DNA of 64,000 nucleotides from Craspedostauros australis (Eukaryota; Bacillariophyta; Bacillariophyceae; Mastogloiales; Achnanthaceae): the NCBI GenBank assembly GCA_026770025.1, contig JAMXDE010000010.1, forward strand, positions 1,984,001-2,048,000, in the 5' to 3' direction. Positions 51,950 to 63,712 of the stretch are shown in pieces. A program made the translations under genes and the position numbers. The notes under the pieces are model-generated. The model ran no database searches, was not told where the DNA came from, and saw nothing but the letters and a program-made list of their open reading frames with translations. How positions within the stretch are numbered: position 1 is the first letter of the stretch; each line of letters begins with the position of its first letter.

Positions 51950-53581
51950 CCCGCGCTGTCACGATGCTGACGACCTGAATCCGATGAGATGCGAGGGTGC
52001 TGGTGCTGGTCGCAGAGGATGGCGCGTCACTTCTTGCGTCTTGCACGATCGTATTCATATATCTTGTGCGTCGTGGCGTAGGCGTTCACTGTGTACATGA
52101 AACCAGGTACTTGGTTGTGCTTGCGCTTGCACTTGAACCTGTGGTTGTTGGCACATCGACTGGCTGTTGCGTCGCAATCACACCACAGCGATGCGGTCCA
52201 ACTCTCGGTATCTTGGTTGAGACTGGTGGATCCAGCACAACATGTTTGTGTTGGTGGCTCTGTAGATTTGTATCGTTGGCGAAAAGCAAAGGATCGGGAG
52301 GGGCTATGGCAGTACTACGTGCTCATGGCGCGAAGCAAGTCCATCTCCCCCGTCTCCACTTTCGTGACATCGCTCGAACATGCCGGATGCTTTCATGGAA
52401 GAGAGCGAGCGAGAGATATCAAAGGAAAGCCAGCTTTGTTTCCATTCCATGTATTATACGTGCCCACGTACGGATGTGCTCCTCGAATGTCGCTGTTGGC
52501 GCGGATGGCATTGCTTGACTCCCATCACCGCAACACTCGATTCGTAAATCATTGGGCAAAATGAACAAATATGACAGTACTCTCTTCTGCTCTATTCTAT
52601 TCTATTGTGCTTTGCTTTGCTCCGAGCTCCATACCCTCTGGAACGCAATTGTACCGCAACAGCCCCGATGCTCGAGAGTATCGCACTCTGTTTGAGTTCT
52701 GTGGCGCACGAGTAACTCGCAGTTCGTGGCTCGTCGCTCCTGTGCCGCTTGTCGTTCGCGTTGTGGTATCAAGTCGTCGCCCTGCTCTGTTGCTCTTTGT
52801 CCGTTAATTCTGAGCGCATGCGACACGCATTGGTTTGATCTTAAATAATTACTACATGTCTCTGAGACAGTCGCTGTGTCGCATGACGGCCACGTTTTCA
52901 AAACGCGAAAGTCGCCTTACGGGTCACGCAAGCGTTGATGGGTCATGTGACACGGCGGGCGCCGATCTTGCCAACCACGCGAAGTTGCCGGCGCTCATCG
53001 GATTGGAAACCAACCGAAATGGACGCACACACACGAGACCGCCATGCAACCACCACACACAGACAAAACGGCCATCTGACGACGAACGCGGCAATGCTCT
53101 CACGAGGAAACATCAGAATCAGCATCCGTGTCGACAGCCTCACCCACGCCACCGACATTCGTCCTTCTTCCGACTTGCAGCATCGACGTGGTGACCTCCT
53201 CCGAACATCCACGCTTCTTGTCTACACCTGCTCGACTCGTACAGGCATCAGTCTCCGTCCATCTGAAGCCCATCAACGAAGGCCGAACAAACCAACAGAA
53301 ACACCTTCAAAGCAGGCCAACGGCATCTCGAGAGCAGCTCAAGCAAGGACTTTGCTCTGCTCTTCACGTCCCCTTTTCACGAAGAAGTTCAGGAGATCGA
53401 ACAGTCGACTCTGCAGTGAAGTGCGATTCGAGCAGTACCTGGACGTACGCAGAGCGCCAAGTCGATAGCCAAAGCCAAGCCGACAAGGCATAGTCGAGTG
53501 CTCGTATCATCTCATCCCGTCCATCGCTGCATTCGTTCGAATCTTCAGCACAAGCGCGAGGAGAAGCAACGCAGCACCAGC
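51950..53581. other. Divergent intergenic region, no supported gene
   Basis: These 1.6 kb lie between the start codons of the SET gene (minus) and the four-TM gene (plus) and should hold both promoters. Overlapping ORFs at 51997-52564 have no recognisable domain and disagree in frame, so they are not called. Confidence 0.45.
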
Positions 53582-54899
53582 ATGACGCAATCCATCTGCG
53601 GCAACTTCCTGCCGGACAAACGGTCCATGGTGGCGTTGACATGGACCATGACAACGCTCATGACGCTGCTTGCGTTCCTCACGGCGACGTCCTTCATCAT
53701 ACAGACGCACACTCGGTACAATCGCATACAGAACGAGTACGATAATGACGACTGGTACCAAGAGCAACTCTATCAGAACCAGCAGGATGAGGACGAAGAC
53801 GAAGAGGAGCATCGGAACTCGCAGGATGAGGCGCTTGCCGATCAGTACAGAATGCAAGGGCAGGCCTACATCATGCTGGCGACCATGTCAGCGCGTTCGC
53901 TCACCTTCGTCGGAGTCGGCACGATGCTGCTGGCGGTGGGATTGTCGTTGTACGGATCCACGGCCATCGTGGGTTTCATGTCGCTACGTGGTGTTTACAT
54001 CGCTCCGTGCTTCTCTTCCGATCAGGACATGATGAAGCTGGGAATCTTCGGCGGGGCGATCGTCGTCTTTGCGAATCTCCTCCTGGTGTGCGCGGTGGTA
54101 TTAGGAGAAGTCAGGGTGAGTCCAGCTGCAATGAATCGAACTGGAGTAGAGCAGCGCAATCTCGAGAGAGAGTGCACTGGATTGAATTGGATTGGGACTG
54201 GGGCTGGGACTCGAGCAGCAATTGAGGGGGAATCATGCGATGGGCACAAGCATAGGCGCGGGCACACGTCAGTCCATGCTGTTGATCCATATCGAATGAG
54301 TTTGCGGAGTGTTGCTCATCATATAGTCATGTATTCCGACTGTGTTGACGACGACAGTGGCAATGAAAATGAACATCACACTCAACTATTCCCTTCCCTT
54401 GCCTGCTACTCCACTTGCTCTACCATTTTGCTTCACCAATACACCCACAACCACCACCACATCTACCCGAACCGTGTATGCGTACTCGTACGGACCATCT
54501 GGAAATGATACGCCAATTCGTGCAATCTCATGTCCACATGCGGGGACGTAGGTACACAACTTTGGAGAGGATAATCAAGATGAGAAAGACGATTTCAACT
54601 TTGAGCCTGACGAAAAGTACCAGGTGGAGCGGATAGCAACGATACTGGCGGTCATGTGCATGTTCCTATCGGCACTCTACACCATATTCGCCATACTGCT
54701 CTTTCTGTGCTATGCTGGAGACTACGAAACCACGATGGGAGGGGTTGATGATACCAACGCCGTCCATCACGGTCATGCGAAGACACCATCAGGTTTGGTC
54801 ACCGTTTCTACGCACGGGGCGTTGGACCCGAGAAGGATAACGAATCCTCTTGATTCTCATGGCAATCCTGGTTTCATCACGATGGAGAACTCGTCGTAG
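53582..54899 (+). CDS. Four-transmembrane protein of unknown function
   Basis: The model joins exons 53582-54115 and 54552-54899 (293 aa). The donor is AGG|GTGAGT and the acceptor ACGTAG|GTA, both phase 0, giving GEVRVHNFGEDNQDEK. Hydrophobic segments are at about residues 20-40, 100-125, 145-172 and 215-240. The loop after TM1 and the loop after TM3 are acidic (Asp/Glu/Gln-rich). The layout is tetraspan-like, but the CCG motif of tetraspanins is absent and I do not recognise the family. The stop is TAG at 54897-54899. The same frame then stays open for 66 more codons with a strongly basic, protein-like content. Single-species data cannot tell whether the real stop is further on. Confidence 0.7.
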
Positions 54900-55100
54900 C
54901 TTGGGCAACTGCAACGGTGGCAAGCTGAAGAAGACAGCGAACGATCCAAGTTGCGGATCCGAAGGCGACAATTTGAGCGGTTGCTGCACAGCCAGGTGCC
55001 TCGGTTCATTCTGGAGAAGAAGACGCTGCGCTTCCGGCACGCCCGCACCACCATTTTTGGATCGGCCCTCCCTCGAGATATCAAGTGCGATTGTGCATGA
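54900..55100 (+). other. In-frame open extension after the TAG stop of the four-TM gene
   Basis: Codons 54900-55097 continue in the same frame after the TAG and end at TGA 55098-55100. They encode a charged, helix-prone tail (LGQLQRWQAEEDSERSKLR, then a PRFILEKKTLRFRHARTT block). It could be a read-through extension, the remains of a longer protein after a nonsense mutation, or chance. Confidence 0.35.
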
Positions 55101-56497
55101 ACCACTTCTTCTGAAGATGGGAACAATCCATCCAGTTGAGATGATGGCAAAGAGAAGAGAGAGACGAGCTGAGGCTCCCTCGTGGACTTCGTAGGTATTT
55201 GTGCGAATGCTCTACTCCACTTCTCTACAGATTGATCCAAAGCTGCGCATCGAGATTCGCACGCAGTGGTGATGGTACCGGTGCCAGTACAAGTGCGAGT
55301 GCAAGCTCCAGTCTTTGACGAATGGTGGCATTTCCGTCAATGCACCCGTTCCTCCCTCGTTCCGCGCCAACTCAAATGGTGGGGCGAACGATAGAAGTGC
55401 GACAGTTGCCATGACGGAAGCTGATCAAGTGAAGAAAGAAGCCAACTGGACGTTTCGTCTGCCTGCATGTCGTCAACGTTGAGAAGATGCGACACAGTAT
55501 GGTCTCGTACCATGGTGTCATGCTACAACACTCGATCCTTTGGAAAGAGTGTCATGTATTCCATTCTTGTCGTTGTCTGGTCACCATCTGTGTTGAACGC
55601 GGTGGAGCAAACGGCTGGCAAGCAAAGATCTTCGAGGCGAATTCAAGTTTACCCTATGTAAGCCAAATAGAAGGGTATTATGGTACTTCCGCAACTGCTC
55701 GTACATTCAGCATGCTGATACCTATGGTACAAATGAGTACGACCGCCAGATGGCACATATTGTAGAGCAGGAGCCCTGGTATCATGATCGATGAGGAGAG
55801 TAGCGGGAAGAGGTGCTGCGCAACTCGTTCCAAGTACAGAACTTGGTCATTCACCGGCAGCACTAAGATGTATGTACTCGTGTCGTTCAAGTACGCATGC
55901 ATACCAATACGATGATGGTCCGTCACTGCTTGGCCGCCTTCAGGACGTTGACTTCTGCGCTGACCATGCATAGGGCAGAGCAGAGCAATCTTAGAGTGAT
56001 TCCATTTCCGATTTGCTCAGTGAACGAATGTGACAATGTAATCTATTGCTTGTTCAAGAGAACGTAGAGGAAGCCCACAAGACCCGTCCAGTGAGCTTTG
56101 TCTCTATTTCTTCCGACATGAAATGATTAATTACGTATCACACTCGGCAAGGAATGCTCTTTAGACAGTTTGCGAAATACGAGTATGTATGGTGGGGTAT
56201 AATTTGGTATGATGTGGTACGATGTGACACAGTATGGTCAAGTCCATACTCCATTCTACCATTCGTGTGACGCAGGAGCAGCATAGAATGCAGAACACAG
56301 CGGTGCTCCACTCGTACTCCATCATGTTCCTTTGCCTTCATGTTTGCCTTCATGCGAGAGAACGGATGTGATCAGGATTGATGATTGCAAACATTGTTGG
56401 CATCGATCCGTCCACCTTCTTTCGGTTGAGGCATTTGCACGAGTATATATCACACGTTCGAAGCCACCCAGGTGTCCACCATCGAACGATCCACAAT
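55101..56497. other. Intergenic region with unresolved coding-like fragments
   Basis: A plus-strand open stretch (55271-55482) and another at 55597-55787 (containing HADTYGTNEYDRQMAHIVEQ) read like protein but lack start codons and clear splice partners. They may be exons of an unfinished gene model or decayed sequence. The rest, to the coiled-coil gene at 56498, shows nothing recognisable. Confidence 0.35.
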
Positions 56498-57151
56498 TTA
56501 CAGTTCCTTGCTGCCGATTCCGAGCTTCTTGAGGAAATCCTTGACGTCCTTCTGTATGAGAGGTGTGTTGATGAGGAGGCGGGTCTCGGTGAATTTCTTG
56601 GCCTGGGCATCGGCGGCTGCCGCCTCATCCTGCGCAGCCTTGGCGTTGGCCTTTTCGGCAGCCAGTGCAGCGGTCTTGGAGGCCAACTCCTTGTCGAATG
56701 CAGCCGCCTTGGAGCTGATCTCATTCTCCAGGTTGGCGGCCTTGGCCTGGGCACCGGTGGCTGCCGACTTGGCGGCCTCGAGCTGTCCGCCGAGTTCGCC
56801 AAGCTGCTGCTCCACGGCGGCCTTGTCGTTGTTGGCGGCCTCCAACGCGCGTTGGGCGTCGTCGCGGGCACGTACGAGGTTGTCCTTCTCCTCCGTGACA
56901 CCGTTGAGGTTGCGCTGGACCTCCTCGCGGGAGTTGTGAAGGTCATCGCGTGCGCGCTGCGCCTCCTCCAGCTGTCCACGAAGGGCGTTGATCTCGTTTT
57001 TGAGGCCCTCGATCTCGCCGTTGGCGCTGGACCATGCCTCGCCCACCTTGGCCTCGCATGCGGCGGCGCAGTCTGGGGCGCCTCCCTCCTGGGCGGCCAC
57101 AAGGGATGCCATGAGGCAGATTGTCAGGCTGTACAGTTGGTAGATCTTCAT
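56498..57151 (-). CDS. Secreted coiled-coil protein
   Basis: The single-exon protein has 217 aa. Residues 1-20 form a signal peptide ending SLVAA|QEG. A short Cys-containing segment (PDCAAACEA) follows, and then an almost continuous alpha-helical coiled coil from about residue 40 to 190, rich in Ala, Glu, Asn and Lys (repeated LxxA/ExxxA spacing). The C-terminus is a basic helix (KDVKDFLKKLGIG). There is no membrane anchor after the signal. It is presumably extracellular or in the secretory system, with a structural or scaffolding role. Codon use is highly regular and GC-rich compared with the surroundings, which suggests strong expression. No specific family was recognised. Confidence 0.82.
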   Translation of the reverse strand: MKIYQLYSLTICLMASLVAAQEGGAPDCAAACEAKVGEAWSSANGEIEGLKNEINALRGQLEEAQRARDDLHNSREEVQRNLNGVTEEKDNLVRARDDAQRALEAANNDKAAVEQQLGELGGQLEAAKSAATGAQAKAANLENEISSKAAAFDKELASKTAALAAEKANAKAAQDEAAAADAQAKKFTETRLLINTPLIQKDVKDFLKKLGIGSKEL

Positions 57152-58732
57152 GATGAACGTGGATGGAAGAAGGGCAGCGTATTTACAGTTGTGGCTGTGG
57201 TTGGAAGCGTGCGAGCGATAGGTGAGCTACGAGCGATGCGACGTAAAATATGTTTGCAACTGGCGGCGATGAAACGACAAAAAGTGATGGTGACGATGTG
57301 TCTGGGCAGTCTCTTCACTTTCTCTTTCTTCTTGGGTGGTGCTGTGCTGCTCGTGCGGCGATGTCCTGTTCGTTGGCGTACGGTTGGGTTCTGATGTCCC
57401 ATCAGCGCTGGATCTGACACGAACAGCCACACAGGCACCCCACAAGGATCGCAGGCAGAAACAGCGAAAGAGAATTGCTTCGCGTCCCGTCGCTAAGATC
57501 TGCCATCGTTGCCACCCCACACGCATTCGAGTACTCGCACGTACGTGCACGAGTACCATGCGCAGCCGAATCAGCGCGCTTCCACAACACACAAAAGCAC
57601 GCGAAATGCGAAGCGAAAGCCAAAAGATGTGAACGGGTTGTGCGCTAATTTCCTCGCCACGGTCATCGCCGATCCAATCGATCCAATGACTGTTGATTCA
57701 TGAAGTCTGCCTCACATCGTCGTTGTTTGTCTGGCGTTCGACCGATCCCGGTACCTTTGTCTGTGTGGAGTCTTGCGAAAGCCCATCAACAACACTCCTT
57801 CTGTTCAGTCTTGTTAGGGATGATGATAGCTTGGTCCACGTGGTCGAATCCCACGAGCAACCAGATTTTGAATTTGTTGAAGAGCTGAGGGAGTTCCGGA
57901 ATACAACCACAATTCAAATCGGTTCCGTTGTTTGGTGTGGTGTGGTTGCCTTGTCTTTGCGCGCCAGTATCCGAACTCTGTGCAGAGCACGTCGCGCGCA
58001 CGGGTTCGCGTCTGAGGAGGAGCGCTGGTGCTGGTAGGAGTAGCCACAGCAAGGATGCTTGTTTGTGTGCACCCCTGGTTTGCGACAAAGGAGGCGTGGC
58101 GCTTCGCCTCCCCTGTTGTGTCTTCGTGTTCTTGTACCAGTTCGCAAAGCCAATTGCCTCCTTTGTCGCGTCTTGTTGGGACCGCAAAGGACGCGTTCAT
58201 GGATCCATCGGAAGAATCATTTGTGCGAGTACCTGCAACACAACAGACCTACTCCCACACATAGTCGACCTTGTGGCCAATTGAGCCTTGCACAAGACAA
58301 GACAGCCGCTCTCCAACAACCAGCAAGAACCTAACCCCACCAGTCCTGTGTTGCGCAATACCTCCTGCTCCATACTCTTGCATCAGGAAGAGAGCGAGAG
58401 CGAGAGAGACTCCTAGCAATACACTGCCCACACGTCTCTTCAGTAGTAGTAGACCACAGGAGCAGTTCCTCAGGTTCGCGTCGCCTCCTTGGCTCCGCTC
58501 AAAGTTGGCGACGTTCCGTGACTCCCACCAGCATCTCCATCGCACACTCACCATTCGGAGCACCAAGCCAAGCCCCCGAATCGTGCAACAAACAGCACGA
58601 GCGGCACGATCTGTGCGTAATTCAAGAGAGGAGATAGCTTCAGCATATCACGAACCGCTGGCAACTCACCGACACAGCAAGTAGCAAGTAGCAAGCACCA
58701 TACGGCAGGGCAGGGCAGGGCACCACGCAACC
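57152..58732. other. Divergent intergenic region, no supported gene
   Basis: These 1.6 kb separate the divergent coiled-coil (minus) and PX/DUF1336 (plus) genes. Small ORFs overlap on both strands without domain or codon support. Confidence 0.5.
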
Positions 58733-61700
58733 ATGCCATCCGCAAGAGCGCTTTCGCCCAGAACGGGATCCAAGCAGAAGGCCAAGCGCCCCATCACAAG
58801 GATGAAGAGCCCGCTGCTCATGTCGCTGCTGGATCACAAGGTCACAGCGAACGTGGTGGATCTGGATCACTACCGAATCCGTGGAGGCATGGCAGTCGAG
58901 ACAGACTACATCATCCGCGTGTGTCCCAATGGAGCTGATGAGAACAGCTACAGCTTCGACAGCGCCAGCAGCAACAACGGCAAGAGCAAAAGCAAGCCCT
59001 CGCGCAAGACCGGCTTCTCCGTCTCCTGGGGCAAGTCGACGCCTCCACCGCCCGTCGCCCCGTCGCCGAAGATCGACAACTTCCTCTTGTCCAAGACCTT
59101 CAGCTCCTTTCGCACCCTCGGAAACCAGCTCAAGAAGGCGGCGGATGAGGTCACGTCGGGCACTGAGGACATGTCCAAACAGATGCAGAAGGTGGCGCAG
59201 TACTGCGAGACCGTCGTTCACTTGGTGGAATCTCAGAAGACGCAGTACCTTGGCAAGGTGAGTTCAAATGGACGGCTGCACAGTACTACACAGTACTGCA
59301 TCATTCTGCACGCGTGCCATGTTGCTGCATTTCGCATGCAATCCACTGCATGCCAATGAACTCAAACATTCAAACAACACGCCTGGGTCTGCAGCTCGCG
59401 AATGTGTGCGTGGAGATGCGCTCATGCTTCAACGTGGCGTTCGTTTTGTGTCAACACAAGAAGTGTTAACCCTCTCTCTGTCTCTCTCTTCCTCTGCACC
59501 ATGTCGTCCACAAACATCCACCTTCTCCATTGGTCGTGCGCCACATACACACACGGACAATCTCCTCTCCTCTGCGCTACATGAATTGCACTTCTGCCAT
59601 GCACCTCCTTCTTTTCTCGTCCCATCCACCATTTGCGCAGGTCAATTACCTCTACGTGAAGGCCCTCGCGAAGAAGCGGAGTTACATCATCAACGAGATC
59701 TTGGACGCGACACTTGCCTACTTCCCTGATGAGGTCGAGTCCCACCCCTTCCTCAGACTGGTCGCAGAGACAATCGAAACATTCTTCCTGTCGGATCATT
59801 GCGAGGAGGTGGATGAAACAGCTTCTGGCGCGAGCGTTGGTTCGGCGAAGAGCGGCAAGAGCGGGAGGGGAGGCAAGAGCTCGAAGCAGAACAAGGCGAA
59901 GCGCAATCGATCCTTCACGAAAGGCTCGCCACTCTCTCCCAAAAGCAACGGATCCAAGCCAAGAGTCAAGACTGGAGGGCAGGACCAGCTCCCCTTCCTC
60001 GATGATGCCGCTCGCAATCTTGGAAAGCAGGTGGAGGAGATATCCGACAAGATCGGAAAGGGGATGGAAAGTCTCATGGCGCCAAGCATCTCCGTGGATG
60101 ATCGCGACTCAGCACTGGCGCCGAACAAGAAGGATGGCAGCCGGTCGAAGGTCAGCGCACGCAACGCCTTGGCCTCACCGGTCGTGCCCTACACCCGCAA
60201 GCAGCGGCGAAGACCTTCGCTGCGCGTGCAAGACGACGACGAATTGAAGGAGATGGGAACCGAGGCGAACTTGCTTCTCGACGACGATAGGTCACCGGTG
60301 GAGCTTGTTCCCAACTACTCAAGACCCACGCCAAGCTTCACCTCGTCCGGCACCAGCTTCATCGGAAATCTTCTGGAGAACAGCCCCATTGTCTTCGTCG
60401 CCATATCCATCGCATCAATCATGCTTTTGCGAGCCACCGGCGAGCTGGAAGTTCGCGTCGATCTTGACATCGAGCTGCTCTTGATTTTCTCCGCCTTCTG
60501 CATCGGCCTGCACACACCTAGGCCCATGGTCGGCGGTGTCGACAGTCCCGTACCAGGAGTGGCACAAGTCGGCGTCACACCAATGGCGTTGCGACGAACC
60601 AGCCAGCGCAACCTCTCCAGGTCCGATCATGAACGCCTTCTGTTGGTCAAGTCCATGTCAACCACAGCCGAGCTTGATGCTGCGATGCCCCACTCCACGC
60701 GACGCTCGTCCGCTCTTTTCAATTTCAACGTGCCTGGGGATATGGACCAAGAGGATGCCGAGGATGTCCTGATGGAGGCCAACAGATCTCCGATGCCCAA
60801 GTTCCCCCAGGGCGCCAAGCTGGGAACCCATCTGAACTGCTACTCAGAGCCGGACCCAAGCAACTTCCACGTGCGCGGCGCAAAGTATCTGAGCGATCGC
60901 AAGAAGTTCCCGTCGGGGGACTTCATCTTCCCCATCCGCGGAGTCGACTTGTTCCTCACAGACACTTGTCCGGAGAATGCTGGAAGGTAGGTCACCAAAT
61001 GTTTCCTGCTACTTGCAGCGGTGTTGCTGAATCCATCGGGCGATTATCATGCTGCCAGACGCAGCCGTCTGTGGGCGTCCTCGTGCATCATGGGGATGCT
61101 CTTTTGTGCGGTGTTGTGTGCGCGTGTGTGTTTTGTCATTTCGTTTGGAACGCTCACACCAACTGCCACTTGATACCCCCCACTTTTCTTTGTGATATGT
61201 GGTATGGCATCGCCCAATTCATGCCGCACCACGTGATGCCACATAATGTGATGCTGCACTTCGTACCACCTGTGCGCCGATGGTCAACAACCTGCCTTGC
61301 TCAAATACTCATAAAACAATCACACAGCAACCGCGGAGTCTTCGGTGGAAACCTGCGAGAGAAGCCGACTTTCATCATCAATTTCCGTCTCCCGTGGGGT
61401 GTTTTGCTGGCGTACTTTGAGATCCCAGAACGGTTCATTCCATTCATCAAGGCATGCTACGATCCTGCCTTCGACAAATCTAGCCTTCCGTCTCTCAAGG
61501 GAATGTCACCTTCGGATCGGTGCGTTGCCCGGTACCTGCAGGCATCAGACAAGAAGAAGGATCAGGTGTTGAAGATCGTGCCCATCGTCGTGGAAGGGCC
61601 ATGGATTGTGAAAACGACCGTCGGTGGCAAGCCAGCCATTCTGGGAACCAAATTGCCTGTCACGTACATCTACCAGCCAGCGGAGAAAGGGAAAGCTCTG

Positions 61701-61958
61701 TACCTTGAGGCGGATCTCGACATCGTGTCATCCTCCGCGGCTCGCGGAATCCTGTCCGTGGCAAGAGCGTACACGCAGGTTCTCACTCTCGATCTTGGAT
61801 TCGTCGTGCAGGGCAACACCGACGATGAACTGCCAGAGCAGATGCTGGTCGGCACGAGGCTGCATGGTATCGACCCGATCAGCGCGCCGCCATTCCCTCC
61901 GTCGAAGGATGTCTTCTTCCGATCTGCCGACATCACAGACTCGGAGGAATCATTGTAA
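58733..61958 (+). CDS. PX-like, transmembrane and DUF1336 (EDR2_C) protein
   Basis: The model joins exons 58733-59257, 59641-60986 and 61328-61958 (833 aa). The junctions read QYLGKVNYLYVKA and ENAGSNRGVFGGN, with GTGAGT and GTAGGT donors and CAG acceptors. Residues about 30-225 resemble an expanded PX/lipid-binding region. A basic, disordered linker follows, and then a hydrophobic segment near residues 400-450 (FVAISIASIMLL, then LLLIFSAFCIGL). The C-terminus, about 535-815, is the DUF1336/EDR2_C domain (HLNCYSEPDPSNFHVRG, then FIFPIRGVDLFLTD, NFRLPWGVLLAYFEIPE and GNTDDELPEQMLVGTRLHGID). In plants that domain occurs in PH-START EDR2 proteins at membranes. Here it is coupled to different N-terminal modules. 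A lipid-linked trafficking role is inferred. Confidence 0.83.
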
Positions 61959-62441
61959 ATGGACGATCAACGGACTGCCGTGCGTATCAGGTTGCTCAGA
62001 ACTCGATTGCTTCGTCAGAGGAGACGTCGTCGCCTGACTTTCGCATTCGCTTCCACAATGATAGCATAGCCTGACATACGGGCCATACACACACACATAC
62101 ATACTCGCATCATGCTGTTCCCTCTCCAGGACGGAAGGATCATCTTGACAAGATCAAAGCTCACTGTGCGATCGGTGCGCCACCAGCCGGCACGAACAAA
62201 CCATGCAATAGAATAAACAAGGTTGAGTGCCACAGTAGAATGCATCTTTCCATCACGGCAAGTATGGTGTCGTACATGGTTGGTACAAACATGCTATATC
62301 TACTCGTATTGCATCTGCAAGTGTGGCATAAAGAGCGCAGAATACTGGACTTTTTAATTCTCTGTCCGAATGGTGTGCTTCAAATGGCTAGACGGTAACA
62401 GCCAACCTTCGACGATGGTGTCATGGTGACGGGCACGCTTC
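61959..62441. other. Convergent intergenic region
   Basis: About 0.5 kb between the DUF1336 gene (plus) and the thylakoid-type gene (minus), tail to tail. Nothing else was seen. Confidence 0.5.
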
Positions 62442-63712
62442 TCATGGTCCGATAGCAACAAGCGCGACGATTGGCAGGAAGAACGCGCCGACAGCGATGA
62501 AGTAGGCAGGCACGAACAGGTTCCTGGCGAACTGCTGGATGCCCAGCACCACGATGTACAAGAATGCGGCATAGAATGGCATGATGCTGAGGTACCCTGA
62601 AAGCTCCTGAAGGTGGAATGGATCCAGCTTTTCTCGCAAGAATTCGAAGGCGAATTCGTTGCTCTCCGCCCATGCATCGTTTTGCAATCCCACCTTGCGG
62701 ACATCGATGATGGCTTCCACGAGACGTTCCTTCTCGCTTTCTGTCAACAGCGTCAGTCCTGGATTGTAGATGGTGGTATCCTCATCCGCGATGAAACCAC
62801 GTTCCAGCGCGATGCCCTCTGTTGGTAGTTATGATGTATCAAATGCGTCAGTGTTTTCGTTCGAGTGATTTTTTTGTATCGGATGACCGAATGCAATGGT
62901 CGGCAGGTGCGTTCGGAATATCGTCACCACGGAGTACATCATGATGTTATGCATGTGATTGGTGTCGTTAGAAGTCAGATTTCATCAAGCACAAACAAGA
63001 CAGCATGGTTGCAGATGGCGGGTTAGCGGAAAGCAAGAGTTAGGCACTGGGTGAATGACGGATGCAACATGGGATCTTCTGATCGACCTCACAAGGATGC
63101 GATGTTGCCAGCCTTGTCTTCATGAAGATAAGTTGCAATAGAGTAAAGCAAATAGATGAACAACGCATCAGCAATGCATCAACGATGCACGGCCAAAGCA
63201 ACGTAGACACAGCAGACTGTACTCTACGAGAAATAGCACGTACGGTAGTTGATCATTCCACCAACGCCTCTGCCTTCCGTGATGATGTTGGCGATATCTT
63301 CGTAAGCATCGAAGGTGGCCTGTGAGTTTCCAGCCGCGGCCTTCAATTTCTGGATCGTCTCCTGCACGGTCTCACTGGCGTAGTCGGAATCCTCGTAGGC
63401 GTAGGCTGGTGCGACGGTGGCAAGGGAAGATGCTGTCGCGGTCGCGATGGAGACTGCGAATGCTGCTGCCACCGCGTTGGATCGCGCATTCTTCATCCAC
63501 GCGCCAAGGCCTTCACTGCTGTTGCCGTTGTTATTGCCGATGTTCGTGTTGGACGATGATGCCGCCAGCAGCGTTGACGGTGCTGCAGCTGTGGGCAACG
63601 CCGATCTGACAGCACCCTGGCTGTTTGGCATCACGAAGGAGCTGACATTGGATGTCGCATGGGCGATGATCAATCCAACAAGGCAGTGCGAAATCATGGC
63701 TATCCGTTGCAT
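62442..63712 (-). CDS. Plastid (thylakoid) membrane protein with tripartite presequence
   Basis: The model joins exons 63712-63244 and 62818-62442 on the minus strand (281 aa). The donor is TACC|GTACGT and the acceptor AACAG|AGGG, giving GGMINYQGIALERGF. Residues 1-22 form an ER signal peptide (MISHCLVGLIIAHATS). A SSFVMP junction, which fits the -A-F-type plastid motif loosely, follows. After a Ser/Asn/Arg-rich transit region comes a second hydrophobic stretch ending in APAYA (about residue 92), typical of a thylakoid lumen signal. The mature part is helical (SETVQETIQKLKAAAG, then SEKERLVEAIIDVRKVG) and ends in two hydrophobic segments (FYAAFLYIVVLGI and YFIAVGAFFLPIVALVAIG). It is presumably a thylakoid membrane protein with a lumenal N-terminal domain, perhaps photosystem-associated. 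I do not recognise it. Confidence 0.78.
62819..63243 (-). other. Intron of the thylakoid-type protein gene
   Basis: This 425-bp phase-1 intron was placed by restoration of the open frame across GT-AG borders. Confidence 0.8.

Noticed and set aside
52091..52564. 157-aa plus-strand ORF between the SET and four-TM genes
   Set aside because: Competing ORF in another frame over the same DNA, no domain, no start context and no splice signals.
57835..57875. T-arm-like inverted repeat CGTGG-TCGAATC-CCACG
   Set aside because: The loop lacks the usual TTC start and no matching 5' acceptor stem, D-arm or anticodon arm is found upstream, so it is not a tRNA.
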